Positions 44,966 to 56,384 of a stretch of DNA of 64,000 bases are shown here, one piece after another (position 1 is the first letter of the stretch; each line of letters opens with the position of its first letter). Both the position numbers and the translations under genes were made by a program. The DNA is taken from the NCBI RefSeq assembly GCF_905115235.1, contig NC_051854.1, positions 63,913,463 to 63,977,462 on the forward strand, written 5' to 3'. The notes under the pieces were generated by a model that saw only the letters and a program-made list of their open reading frames with translations, ran no database searches and was not told where the DNA came from. Source of the stretch: Hermetia illucens. Taxonomy: Eukaryota; Arthropoda; Insecta; Diptera; Stratiomyidae.

Positions 44966-47400
44966 TGAACCAACTAGTTCTCCAGGTTGGGGGTTGGGTA
45001 GGGCTGACAACCCTACACGGAAAACAACTTGTTCCGAAGCCACAACAGGAGCCTCGGACTGGACGGATAATTCAACGACAAACCCGGCAACCATAAAGGG
45101 ATAACGATTTGCGCTCCCAGTACAGAGATGAAGCTGCTGAGTAACTAGCCTAGGGCTTATGTAACAGCATTACAGGAAATGCGTTGGACAGGGACCGGTA
45201 TCCTAGAGAAGAGTCGCTACATCATATAATATAGTGGCCATCCAGTAAACCATGTGCTGGGAGTAGGTTTTTTAGTCAAACAAAAAATGAAACCTGCACT
45301 CTGCGCTTGTGAAACAAACTTAGAAATATAAGCCTAATTAATGTTCACGCCCCTACAGAGGAGACTGCAGAGTCGGAGAAGGATACCTTCTACGAGGCAG
45401 TATAACGAACCCTCGAAGCCTGGCCAAGATATGATATCAAAATCATCCTTGGGGATTTTAACAGCCAAGTAGGGAAGGAGCCAGTATTCAGGCGATACGC
45501 TGACTCCCATAGCTTACACCAAAATACAAATGATAACGGACTGCCAATTATTCAATTAACAGTGTCACACGAAATGGTTGTTGGAAGTACCTGGTTTGCG
45601 CGGGAAGCAGTCCACAAACACACGTGGGCCTCTCCAGACGGGACCACTCTCAACCAAATTGACCACGCATTGATGAAGCCTTACACACCTCGATGTTCAT
45701 CCTGCCGAGACAAAGAGAGAAATTTGATTTCCGACAGAATGGGCATATTGGAGCGATGGGTTGAGTACTTTGATGAACTACTGAACAATAAGAATATCGG
45801 CGAGTTGGAGGTTCCGCCAACTGCAGACGACGGACAAATACTGCCACCACCAAGCATAGAAGAAACATTCCGGGCAGTTCATCGGCTTAAAAATCATAAG
45901 TCGCCAGGAGCCGCTGGAATTACAGTCGAATTGTTTAAATATGGAGGCGACCAATTACACCAAGTGGTTCATCAATTTGTGCTCAACGTGTGGGACAGCG
46001 AATCAATGTCTGACGACTGGCAATGAGGCATTCATACATAAAAAGGGAGATACCACACAGTACACCAATTATAGAGGTATCACGTTGCTGAGTACCATCT
46101 ATAAGATATTCTCCTCTATCTTGCTAGGCCGGATACCCCATGCGCCCACATCATTTGCCCATACCAAAGAGGCTTCACTCCAGGCAAATCAACAGCAGAT
46201 CAGATTTTCTCTCTGCGGCAAGCGATGGAAAAACTGTTGGAATATGGACATCAGTTGCACCATCTATTCATCGACTTTAAAGCCACCTCTGATAGCATAG
46301 CCAGGGTAAAACTGTACTGTATCCCGATGAAATTCATAAGACTGACTAGGCTGACCCTGACCAATTTGCGAGGCCAGATAAAAGCAGCAGGATCACTCTC
46401 AAGACCATTCGAGATCAACAACGGTCTATGACAAGGGGATGCCCGGTCATGCGTCCTCTTTAACCTGGCTCTCGAGAAAGTGACCCGCAATGCTGATGTA
46501 AATGCAAGAGGTACGATCCTCTTAAGGTCCACCCAACTAATGGCGTATGCTGACGATATTGACATCATGGAAAGAACCACCCGAGACGTACAATCTGCCT
46601 TCATCCAGATCGAGCAAGCGGAGATTGGCGCGAGATCTTGGGCTACACATCAATGAGGGCAAGACAAAGTATATAGTGGCAACGTCAACACCGAAAACCA
46701 ACCAACCAACAACATCAAATCGCACTGGCCAAACGGAAGAATAAAGATAGGAGACTACAACTTTGAGACTGTCGATAATTTATCCTATCTAGGGTCGAAA
46801 ATCACAACCGATAACAGCTACGATGATGGAATCCGCGCACGGTTGTTGTCAGCCAACAGAGCCTATTTCAGCTTACAAAAACTGTTCTGCTCGAAACGTC
46901 TCACTATAGGGTCAAAGCTCTTACTGCCTTACTGGGATCTTGCCAGTCCTCATGTATTACTCGGAAACTTGGGTTCTTACCAAGAAAAATTACGAACTCT
47001 TGGCCGTGTTCGAGAGAAGAATCCTCCGAAGAATTTTTCGTCCCCTACATGAGGATGGACGATTCCGTAGCCTACATAACGACGAAATCTATGAGCGATA
47101 CCATGACCGTCCGGTTATGGATCAAATCCGGCTCAATAGTTTACAGTGGGCGGGTCACCTAATCCGTATGGATGAGGATGATCCAGTCCGGAAAATCTAT
47201 AAAGGCAATATCTAAGGTAGAAAAAGAAGACGAGGCAGACCCTGCCTGAGATGGAGCAATGGCGTAGGTCAGGACGCCAGACAGCTTTTAGGGATATCGA
47301 ATTGGTGAACCTCGGCGGAAAACCGAAATATCTGAAGTTCCTTATTAAAGCAAGCCTAGACCGGATACCGGTGATGATTCTTTGAGAAACCGTTCTCTTA
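44966..47400 (+). mobile_element. Family 2 LINE (CFDP2/RTE-like), longest copy
   Basis: Endonuclease: NVHAPTEETAESEKDTFYEA (near 45340), ILGDFNSQVGKEPVF (near 45450), WASPDGTTLNQIDHALM (near 45630). RT: EETFRAVHRLKNHKSPGAAG (near 45860), LFIDFKATSDSIAR (near 46265), MAYADDIDIMERTT (active-site YADD, near 46545), LGSKITTDNSYDDGIRARL. C-terminal region: QIRLNSLQWAGHLIRMDEDD (near 47130) and GRKRRRGRPCLRW. A stop and several frameshifts break it. Its endonuclease is like the proteins commonly labelled craniofacial development protein 2-like, which are LINE-derived. Confidence 0.85.
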
Positions 47401-47539
47401 TTTAGACACTAGAGGGCCAGAGGAGAATGTAGATCACGTCGGGCGTAGCAAACGAATCCACCCTAGGGCCGGACATCTAATGTGCTTCCTACAATAATCT
47501 GCTAAGACTCGATATGCTACAAGAGTCGCACCTGGTCGA

Positions 47540-47790
47540 TTATTCAGGTGATATTCCAGCACTCTTTGTCAGATGCACTGTTGAACAGACGCAAAACAAG
47601 CTTGGCGTATTGTTTTCCTGAAAAGAAAAGTTCAATAACCTGCGTCCCTATATCAATCGGCTGGTCGATCGACGTCTGCCTACCGATTGCCTCAGAACCG
47701 GGTGTGACAGTCATCGCGGGAAAGATACCTGTTGCTATCCTTACTGAAAAACATAAAGCCATCAACAGACACTAGGGAGATAGATGACTC
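47540..47790 (+). mobile_element. Possible R1-type LINE 3' fragment
   Basis: An open frame with VTVIAGKIPVAILTEKHKAI resembles the end of R1-type RT domains. It is short, and the family is not certain. Confidence 0.4.
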
Positions 47791-48270
47791 TTTCGTCAAA
47801 ATGAGTCAAAATGCACATAGGCTGCGTGGCTTATCGGCAATTGAGGCTGAACACCGAGTCTGCGGTCTTATTTTCAAGTTTAGCTTCGCGTATTTGTATC
47901 GACCGCAGTTTGATTTTCAGGTTCCGGTGCGGTCCCACACATCGGTTAAGAGGACACATGAAGTTTGAGAATAAACAACGATTGTGGAGATTATATTTCC
48001 ACACTGCACTTTTGGCCCAATTGAAAGTTTACTGATTATGATATTTAGCACTTTGTTCACTAATTCGCAGCCAAAAATTCTTTCTAAAAATTCGGAGAAG
48101 CAATCTTTGAAAACTCCAAAAATTTTCGCCTTGAACTTTTCCCTAAATTTGCTCATTCGATTTAAAAAATCAAATGGGATTTGTTGAAATTTAGTGCCTT
48201 GAAAATTTTCCACGTTTAGGTTTTTATTTACGGACTATTTAAAACGGAAAAATCAGCTTCGTTGAATTGA

Positions 48271-48364
48271 AAGTGTTATAACGAGTAAAATTTTTTGTGT
48301 TGTTGAGGAAATTTTCAATTATCACGACGTGAACGTGAGCGTGGATCAAATTCGCAATATTGCG
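48271..48364 (+). promoter_or_regulatory. Upstream motif block of cysteine-motif paralog 2
   Basis: In order: AAGTGTTATAACGA (48271-48284), AAATTTTCAATT (48309-48320) and the perfect 12-bp palindrome CGCAATATTGCG (48353-48364). The same three lie in the same order upstream of the paralog at 39487. They precede an inferred untranslated first exon that joins near 48610 (CTTTTCCAG). Confidence 0.55.
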
Positions 48365-48616
48365 ATTCCTTGAATACATATATATAGCAATTTGCTAGAG
48401 AAAAATATTCGTGAAATATATTTTGTTTTTATTGGAGTGGACTAGAAAGGTTCGACATACACTTTTCGAGAAAGAAGTAAAAGTATTGTTTGTGAAAAAT
48501 CGTCGTGAAGTACAGAGAAAAGGAGCGCTTTAGAGGGGACCAGATTTTGTGTTTTTAGTATGTTTGTAAGACCATCTGAAATTTGAGATTTTAAAAGTTC
48601 CTTTTCCAGAGAAATC

Positions 48617-49604
48617 ATGGAGTATATGCAGCCGTTTTCACCACAATTTGAGCAACAGCCACATGAGGAAAATCAAAGCTCCGGTGGTCATTCGGTAAGG
48701 ATAGCAAAAGTCATGCGACCATATTTTTTTATAACAAATAAATATTCAATTCGCTTTGCAGTTGCGTCGTAGTCGAAGTATTGAACTGAGGGCCGGCAAG
48801 CTCTACCCGACCTGTGATTGCATCAAAAGGAATGGACTACAAAGTGATTGCAGGCGAACTGAATGCCAAGGGAAATCTTGCTGCATGCGGAAAAGTGGTC
48901 CAACTTGCAGCCCTGCAAGTTTTGCTCAACGGTTGGCCAATCATAACATGGGACGCGCCAAGCGGAGTGGAGTAACGCGGGAAGTCAAAGTCCAACGATT
49001 GGGAGAAACAAAGCGTGAAGATACCAATCAAAATGAAATACCTCTCACAAACTCTCCAAATGTACAAGAATTTGAAATTAAGGATTTAGATCCAAAGATG
49101 ATGAATCAGTTCTTCCCTAACGGATATCCCCAAGGAAGCTTCCCTCAATATAATGGAACCCCAATGATGGGATCAATGCAAGGTTTCGATCAAGGCTATG
49201 GCGGTTTTCCAATGGGCCAGCCAATCGCTCCCGGTCAAATTTTGAATAGTCAACCCCAAGTTACCAGTTCAATGCCCGTCGGGCAATCAAATACAATGGA
49301 AGCAACTTCAAACAGTCCAAGTATAATGAATTCACCGCCAACAGCTTCTGGATTGCCGCAACAATTTGGAAAGATGCCTGCACCAATTGCCGCCTTTGAA
49401 CCAATGCCGTCAATTCAACAATTGCCAGTTACTGGATTCCCAACTATGCCAAGTGGACAACAGTTTGGCATCCCCGGACAGTCATTCACCCCGTATAATG
49501 GCGCCATGAACTCGTATAATCCCTACAGCCCGAATCTTCAGTCATATTTGCCTTGCGGAGTGGGCGGTATGCCCTCGGCCATTCCTTGCGGAACGGCTCA
49601 GTAA
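48617..49604 (+). CDS. Cysteine-motif protein, paralog 2 (unrecognised family)
   Basis: Exon 1 is 48617-48694 (26 codons, MEYMQPFSPQFEQQPHEENQ). The 67-base intron 48695-48761 has a GTAAGG donor and a CTTTGCAG acceptor. Exon 2 is 48762-49604. The product is 306 aa. Residues 39-66 hold KLYPTCDCIKRNGLQSDC, then RRTECQGKSC, with Cys at 44, 46, 56, 61, 66, 67 and 75. AQRLANHNMGRAKRSG follows, close to paralog 1. The long tail is rich in Met, Pro, Gln, Asn and Gly, with repeated GFP/GMP-type turns, and ends GMPSAIPCGTAQ. Intron phase and position equal those of paralog 1. The gene has no transposon-like features and lies between LINE-rich blocks. Function is unknown; it resembles neither the E(spl)m1 Kazal protein nor Bearded proteins. 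Confidence 0.87.
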
Positions 49605-50090
49605 TGTTGCTTCAATAAGTTGTCCTTAAATTATCGATTTTATCAGGTAATGTAGTGTTTTTATGAAGCTTGAAATGTTAAAATACTTTCCTTGTTTAGA
49701 GGCGCAACGATCTCGTACTTTGTCAGTTCTCTCAGTTGTCTCACTCTGAGGCTCGCGAGAGAACACTGGTGAAATGAAAGTTTCTACGATGTCTGGTTTT
49801 GTCCCGTCTTCTTGTTTTGATTTGGTCGTTATAACACTATTTTTAAAATTAAATACGTAAGATGACAAACTTTGGTTTCATTTTTATTCGACAAACTATT
49901 ATATTATGTTTGATTGATTGATTAATCTAAAGTTGGTATCGCCATAATTTAGTTAGCATGAGCCCATACGTGATCCCAAGTTATAATAAGACAATGCTGG
50001 AATCCTTATTGAGAGTATCTTGATACATATTTAGAAGTCATGCAGTGACTACTTTTTTTCCCTTGAAATATTGAATAGCGGAGTCTACTC
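49605..50090. other. 3' flank of paralog 2
   Basis: Contains the fourth flanking motif (49826-49838). I see no AATAAA close to the stop; AATAAG at about 49614 is a weak candidate. The rest is AT-rich and unassigned. Confidence 0.4.
49826..49838 (-). repeat. Flanking motif AGTGTTATAACGA, copy 4
   Basis: TCGTTATAACACT on the plus strand, which is the motif inverted relative to the upstream gene. It lies 222 bases after the stop. The arrangement mirrors paralog 1. Confidence 0.7.
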
Positions 50091-50094
50091 ATCT

Positions 50095-51260
50095 CGATGT
50101 ATTTAGTCCAAATAGAGTCGAGAGGCTTCCGAAATCTTTTTTTAGTGTGTCAAACCATCGTTATTTCGGTCGTCTTTCTACCGACTTCGATATACAAATC
50201 AATCTTAGCTAGTGAGTCTGACTGTACCATCAAAGATCCATCTAACAATTTTTGCACAACTGGTGTATTCCAGGAGGTGAAACAGCCTTGCGGGACAAAA
50301 AAATAGCGTCCGGTGGGCGGAGCTTTTCAATTAGGATCACAGTTGCGTTCTGCGCGTGTGCATCTGGCCGTGTTTGATATTGAAATTTTGCAGCTTGGTG
50401 CCAAAACCAGTCGTAGGAGGCGGTGAACCGAATAATATTGCAATGACCTTTTATAAACTTCCTATTGTATTTTGGTATGTATAATTGAATGTTTATAGCT
50501 GGTTGCGCATTTGCACAGAACTCACTGCGATCCTGACTCTGCCTCAAAACCGGATGATTCATTTTTTGTCCTGCTTTTTTTTTTTGCAGGTTTCACCTCC
50601 TGTGTATAGTCGTCTTGGTGTAAGCTCATACCGATTGCGGATGTCCTTACCGCGAGGCGTCCGCTCATTGCCTTTAGTAGTCGTCCAGTACTCGGAACCA
50701 TAGAAGGCAACAGGATGAATGACACAGCGTGGGAATCTCGATTTGAGAGGGTCGTCTTGGAGCATCACTTCATCCAAATGGCGCTGATGCGTAAGGTAAT
50801 TACATGGCGCAGTTCTTGTCAAGTGACTGCAGTTGACAATGGTAGTTCCTGTTTTAGTCAGGTCCGTCTGTTTTATTCAGATTTATTTCCAGGCCGTACT
50901 TCGTGACGCGTGTATTCCATTTGTTCAAGGTCAGTTTTATTGTGTTAGACTTGGAAAGCATCTGTCTGAAGTAGTATGTAAGGCGATGGAATCTGCCCAG
51001 AGACAATGTCTATTAAAAAGATTAAGAGGAGTCGCGAAAAGCGCTCTCGGTTGGTGGCAACTACAATTTAACCCAACCCACGAATTTCCTCAGAACTAAG
51101 GTTTGTCGCAGTGGATACTAGATGAGTTACGTGGCAAACGGTTAAACGCTTTCTCAATGGCTAAGACTGCAACGTAGAGAGGAAGAAGCTTCGTAAATAA
51201 TCGCGCAGCATATGTATCGCACTCTTTGATAAACCCGGCTTACTTCACTCTTATTTAAAC
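50095..51260 (-). mobile_element. Family 1 LINE 3' half, interrupted by an inverted-repeat element
   Basis: The inverted family tail starts near 50100 and resumes after 50602 (TACCGATTGCGGATGTCCTTA). It reads toward the RT (51100-51250, AVLAIEKAFN-like on the minus strand). Decayed. Confidence 0.7.
50271..50602. mobile_element. Inverted-repeat element (MITE-like), 332 bp
   Basis: Termini CAGGAGGTGAAAC (50271-50283) and GTTTCACCTCCTG (50590-50602) are perfect inverted repeats. The similarity continues inward after a gap (GCGGGACAAAAAA and its complement). GTGTAT occurs next to both ends. There is no coding capacity. It is inserted in a family 1 LINE. Confidence 0.72.
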
Positions 51261-51264
51261 CATG

Positions 51265-51630
51265 CCACGAATGAGGTTAGCAGGGATGCGTAGTGGGTAA
51301 AAACAGAGTCGGATGGCAATTTATAAATATTTTGTTTGGGCCGTGTTTGTTTTTCCATATGTATTTTCTTGGCAGATAATGCTCTCCTCCTGTCAGTAAC
51401 ATGGGCAAGAGTGTCTGAAACCAGCTTTTTGCTCTCCAGCGATCAGCTGTGATGTAGTTAGGTTCTGTTGCCCAATTCCATTCATCAATTACTCCAAACA
51501 CCGGCAGTGTTTTCGCAAATCGACGATGAGCAAATCCTTTGTCTGATTGAGAAAACGTAAAAATAAAATGTCAAATAGACCAACCACCAAACCAATGTCT
51601 TTATTAAACTGGAAAAATTAGGATAAGTAC
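51265..51630. other. Unassigned DNA
   Basis: Flank between a LINE and foldback 2; nothing recognised. Confidence 0.4.
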
Positions 51631-51640
51631 ACTTAATACG

Positions 51641-52169
51641 AAAAGAAAAAATCTTGACTAGTGGTTTCGTCCAGGGCAGAGGCAACTCATCAGACGCTGC
51701 CTCATCTCTACCCTGGGAGCAGCGTGACCGAAAGTGGCGACAGGTGGTAATGGCTCCAAACACGACATGATTGTGAATTATATTGAAATGAAATCGGTCC
51801 TAAGTTCAAACCTACATTAGTTCGAAGTGAATTTTTTTTATCGTTGAGGATACTGGGAGTCCTAGTTTGCATCCACTTGATGACCGACCAAGACCACTTG
51901 GGAAGCAACTTACTTCCTCTCGTGTGGTCCACGAAGTCCTCTTTTTGGGTTAAACACCCAAGTTCAAAAAGAAAAAATCTTGATTAACCTGCCCGCGACG
52001 AAAACATCAGTCAAGATTTTTTCTTTTCTTTTTGAACTTGGAAGTTTATCCCAAAATGAGTAGTCGGGGGACCAAAAGAGAGAAAGTAAATTGCTTCCCA
52101 AGTGGCCCAGTTCGTCATCAAGTGGATGCGGACTCAAGACTCCCAGCATCCTCAACAAAAAAAGATACG
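51641..52169. mobile_element. Foldback element 2, related to foldback 1, with 9-bp target duplication
   Basis: Inverted arms are about 51831-51985 and 52007-52165 (for example GAGGATACTGGGAGTCC and its near complement), with a short spacer. To the left (51641-51780) lie an arm-like piece and the CAGGGCAGAGGCAACTCATC module of foldback 1, then GCAGCGTGACCG and GAATTATATTG. These run in the same order as at 36062-36190. CTTAATACG occurs directly outside both ends (51632-51640, 52170-52178), a 9-bp duplication as in Drosophila FB elements. The arms are more diverged than in foldback 1. Confidence 0.85.
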
Positions 52170-52269
52170 CTTAATACGCCCTGTGAGGCTTAAGAATACG
52201 CTCAAAGTCGTCCCTGCTACTAAAGGGGATAGAAATTTGTGGGTTAGCAACCTGCAAATTTTGAAACTT

Positions 52270-54130
52270 ATTGCTATCGAAACGTAAACAACGCCTCGGA
52301 AAGAGACTGACCTCTCGGCTATGACCTTTGGCTATCGAAAACCGACTATGATGATGGTTTCTGGAAAGTGGTCACGCTCTTTCACAACGGTAGTGAGGGT
52401 TCTCAGAATTCTCGCTTTTTTCAACTTGAGCCGGCATTCCAGCGATATTAGCTAGACATTCTGACCCTAAGCGAAGTAGCATGATGGAACTCTGGAGAGT
52501 ATTCCTCCCCGTCTTACAACACTAATGACAATATGCTTTTGTACTCTGGAAAGCCAAGTAGTAGCGATGTGAAACCGGTGTCTGGCTGCTTCTGACTTCT
52601 ACCGCAAAGCGCGCTCTCTTGACCTGGAAACCGGTTTCTGACAGACGTCAAACTGCAAGATTTCGGTACCGGTTAAGGAGCTTCACAATTGCACAATGCT
52701 ATGCACCAGGGGACACTTCCGATATAGTGAAGAAGGTTTCCTAAAGGTGACATTGTGATCGCAATGGGTGATCTGAATGTGAAGACGGGCTTTGACAACA
52801 CTTCGAACATGTGATGGGGAAGCATGGTTTTAGCCACCGTAGTAATAATGGTGGGAGATTTGCTGGATTTCTTTAGCTTCCACCGCCTCGTCATTGGTGA
52901 CACGACACATTATTTGAGCGCAGAGCGTTCCATAAAGTCAGTTGCGTTTCAACTGACCGATAGCCGTACAAGCAATTAGGTCGACCCCTTCGCGATCAGC
53001 AACGATTTTAGGAGCTGTCTCATGGGTGTGTATAAAAAGAGAGGCACCGACGTCGGCTTGGAAAAGGATCAACATTTGAAGGTCACTTACGTTCGCCTGT
53101 GTGGTGCGTCCGCCACTACTCCCAGGGTTGGGGTGCTGCAACACACTAAATTCAACATCGACCGCTTTTATGACCCAGCTTCCTCAAATGTGGGAAAGCT
53201 ATCTGACTAATCGCACGACAGATATACCCGGTTGAAAATATTAATGAGCATTGGGTCGCCATCAAAAACGTTTTTTTTTTTAGGATGCTACACAGGTCGA
53301 CGGCCACATCCCGAAGGGACGATCTGATTGACAGAACTGTGGAAGTGGATTGATGAGCGAAAGGGGTTGAAGGCTCAACTGACCGCTCCGAGCAATGGCG
53401 GGCGTGACGCTCTCGAACTCCAATACCGTTTCCCCCAAAATTATTTACCGCTGTACCTACAGCTAACGTAGATCTGCTGCTTCCACTTGGGAATCCGAGA
53501 TTTTTCCCAAAATGGGGAAAAAGGAGATGATTGTCAAGATCTCAAAGAGGGTACCCGTTTTGAGTGTGATAATTGGAGGGGTACTGTATGTCGTCACAAA
53601 AATAATAGCTAATAGAGGAATACTCTAATAGCTAAATAATAGCTAAAAAAATAATCTTGGAACGCATCAAAAAACTTCTCGAAACCTTGATAGACAGCGA
53701 GCAAGCTGTCCCGGATCCTTCTGCAACATCCTACGGATCATTTTAGAACAGTGCAGAGAATTTAGATCTTCACTGCACCTGCTCTTCGTGGAATTCTGGA
53801 GAAACTAATAGCTATTATCAGAGCGACATATGATGCCGCAAAATGTCACGTGCTGTACCGAGGTAAAATCTCGAATCATTTTGAAGTTCAAATCGAAGTC
53901 TGCCTGGGTTTCATCCTATCACCGATATTATTATAGATAGATGTAGTTGTCGTACTCTACTCCACGAAGGGGTGAATGATAACCATATACACTTAATATT
54001 GAACAAATTTAACACAATTTCATATCCCCAAGCAAACAGAGTACATCGTGACGAGGCGAGATGCCAAACTGAAGAAAGTACCTTTCTGGATAGTTGTATG
54101 TCTGTTCACAGTAATGTTGTGAGCTTTCAA
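52270..54130 (+). mobile_element. Family 7 LINE (endonuclease/RT), decayed
   Basis: Endonuclease pieces near 52700-52950 (VMGDLN-like, HVMGKHGF) are followed by RVGVLQHTKFNIDRFYDPAS (53120) and KWIDERKGLKAQLTAPSNGG (53340). RT follows: LETLIDSEQA (53680), IIRATYDAAKCHVLYRGKIS (53820) and VCLGFILSPILL-like sequence (53900). Heavily broken. Confidence 0.7.
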
Positions 54131-54139
54131 AGTTACTTG

Positions 54140-54390
54140 CCAGGGCGGTAGTGACGGTCCCTTGGCCGTCACAACCACTCTTCCCTTAGGACTTTTCCAT
54201 GAAAGATTTGATTTGTCTTACGGTTTACTGGGTGTACTTTGGTAGCTGATTCATGGATAAACCGTAAAGGTGATGTGGTGGCTCTATTATTGCGAGTAGA
54301 TGATGACCCGATATTACGAAGCAGGAAGTAAAAATTTTTGTGAATAGACGAGGAATTGAGTCTTCGCCATGAAGTCAGTGGTTTTAAGTA
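54140..54390. other. Unassigned DNA
   Basis: A short minus-strand ORF (54169-54432) has no recognisable domain. Confidence 0.35.
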
Positions 54391-55260
54391 GTGCCACTTG
54401 ATCCAGCCCTTGACAGTCGCAACAAAAAACAAACTGCGCCCACTGAGGGACTGTCAAGAGCAGGGCCCGCCTGGCAATCGATAGGCCCGCTCACTCCTCT
54501 CCTATCACCAGGAACCCAAAGGAGAGTGACTTTGAGAATGCCGACCAGAGTGTTCGCTGCCCCAACAATCAGGAAGATATCGCCACTCAGTGCAAAGCCT
54601 TAGTGGCTGTTGGATTACGCTTGGGGCTAGGATCATGCCCCAGCCGTCTAGTATCACCAGTACCCTAAAGCGACTTCTAAAAAATATTTCTCTTTCAAAT
54701 CTCGCTCTGGCTTACGTGCATACCTTTTGGGGGACGGTTGAGATACTCTCTACACCTAAAGTTGGAAAGATCACTATTCAAATCCAAAGAACTCCAAACA
54801 GGCCAGCTTAACACCATTACAGTTCATATCTAACTTATCTTGAAACATTGAGTAAGTCGAGATAAACCAGAAGAATGCGCGGACCCATCCCTCAAAAACT
54901 GAACAGGGTTCTGGAGCAGGAGGCTACCTTTCGAATAGAAATAAGAAGTGGGGCAGTAACCTAGGTGATTGTCGAGCGGTTGAAAGACAGATGCGACATC
55001 ATCTTTAACGATACTCAAGCTGCATTGACGGCGTTGAGAAAGGACTGCTTAATCATTACCTCAAAATCGTTCCGGAATGTTAGCACATATTCAACTCTAC
55101 TTTTAGATTCAATATATTAAGACTACTCTGAGTTCCTGGCCACTAGGACCGGAACCACCAAGTAAAGTATCTAAAACATTGGCTAAAGCTGTTATCAAAA
55201 ACTAGTAACATGTTTCCCATAATTTCAATTGGCTGAGTCTTACAAAACTTTTCATGTTAA
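54391..55260 (+). mobile_element. Family 5 LINE, RNase H region, decayed
   Basis: Near 54900-55100, SGAGGYLSNRNKKWGSNLGD, followed by QAALTALRKDCLNHYLKIVP-type sequence, matches the RNase H start of I/LOA LINEs. The upstream part (54391-54600) may be ORF1. Confidence 0.55.
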
Positions 55261-55264
55261 AACC

Positions 55265-55680
55265 AAACGAACATATTGCAAAGTTCATCCTTTTTCTGCA
55301 CAATATTTATGTCTTTAATTTGTATGCACATACGCATATTTTGCTTGGCAAAACGAAGAACGTGCCTAGAGAGTTGCTTACATAACACAAAACCCAAAGA
55401 GGTGTGCGATATCCTGTCTATATTGATCGTCTCATATTGAATCAGATCTCTTCCACCATCCCGAAATGTTAAGTTTATGGGACCCCGATTTGGGTATTGT
55501 CATCTCGAAGCTCAATACCTTGGTTGATGAACTACTCATCAGGCTTAGTGACCCTAGGCGTTGCTTGGGCCGCTGTGTGCATGGTATTTTCGATTTCCTT
55601 CTACGTTTCTTTCACGCTCGTAGTAACCAGCAGTTGCGAGAATGAAACCGTTTCCTCTCTTTTCTTTTTTTGAAAGAGGC
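55265..55680. other. Unassigned DNA with a small repeat
   Basis: 55265-55380 resembles 9220-9345 (CATATTGCAAAGTT, GCA-AATAT). The rest is unassigned. Confidence 0.35.
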
Positions 55681-56011
55681 AATTTTGACAAATTGCAACT
55701 TTGTTAATAATAGCATGATTTTCACCAAACTTTCCAGTATGATACTTCATATTTAAATCTATACCTTTGCCCAATTTTGTGGGGAGAAGATTTTTTGTGA
55801 TGAACTCAAGGGGACTTGGCAGTAAATTTTCAAAATGTAATATACTATTATTAATTTTAGTTGAGCAGGCATCGCGCCGCTTGGACAATGGATATATGTG
55901 AACCAGCAATTCTTTTCAAATTGTACTGTTAGCAGTTTCTGAGAAAGGGTTTTCAAACTAAATGACCCCTTTCGGAACCCATCACTCCTCGCCTTTGCAT
56001 TCAAAACCAAA

Positions 56012-56192
56012 AGGAGGCACTTCATTCAAGACCTACACTACAGTACAATGTAGAGGGCAATGTGGTCAGCATTGCGCCCGCCCAAGATTATTACCCTGAT
56101 TTGACTCCGGTACTCATTCACAGCTGAGTCGACTGGTATCCGACGTCAAATCACGATACAAATCCCACTGCCACCAGCGAGATGTGAATAAC
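56012..56192 (-). mobile_element. SINE S1, truncated copy
   Basis: CACTTCATTCAAGACC through TCGACTGGTATCCGACGTCA aligns with the inverted body of the SINE at 27278. It is shortened internally and lacks the box B head. Confidence 0.8.
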
Positions 56193-56384
56193 GACCTTCC
56201 GTATGACAGAAAAATGTGTTGCACCCACCATTTACTTGTATGGTGACCCCCTCATAACTTCGACGTAAAACAATAAAATTCATCATATGTGGGGGCGTTT
56301 ACGGTTCCAATCTTTGCACTAAATTTCATGGCAATCGATATACCGGCTTCTGAGAAAAGTGCGTGTAGCAGACTGACAGACGAG

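Noticed and set aside
44966-45660. Host gene for a craniofacial development protein 2-like product
   Set aside because: The similarity is to the LINE endonuclease; RT of the same element follows directly, so this is transposon sequence.
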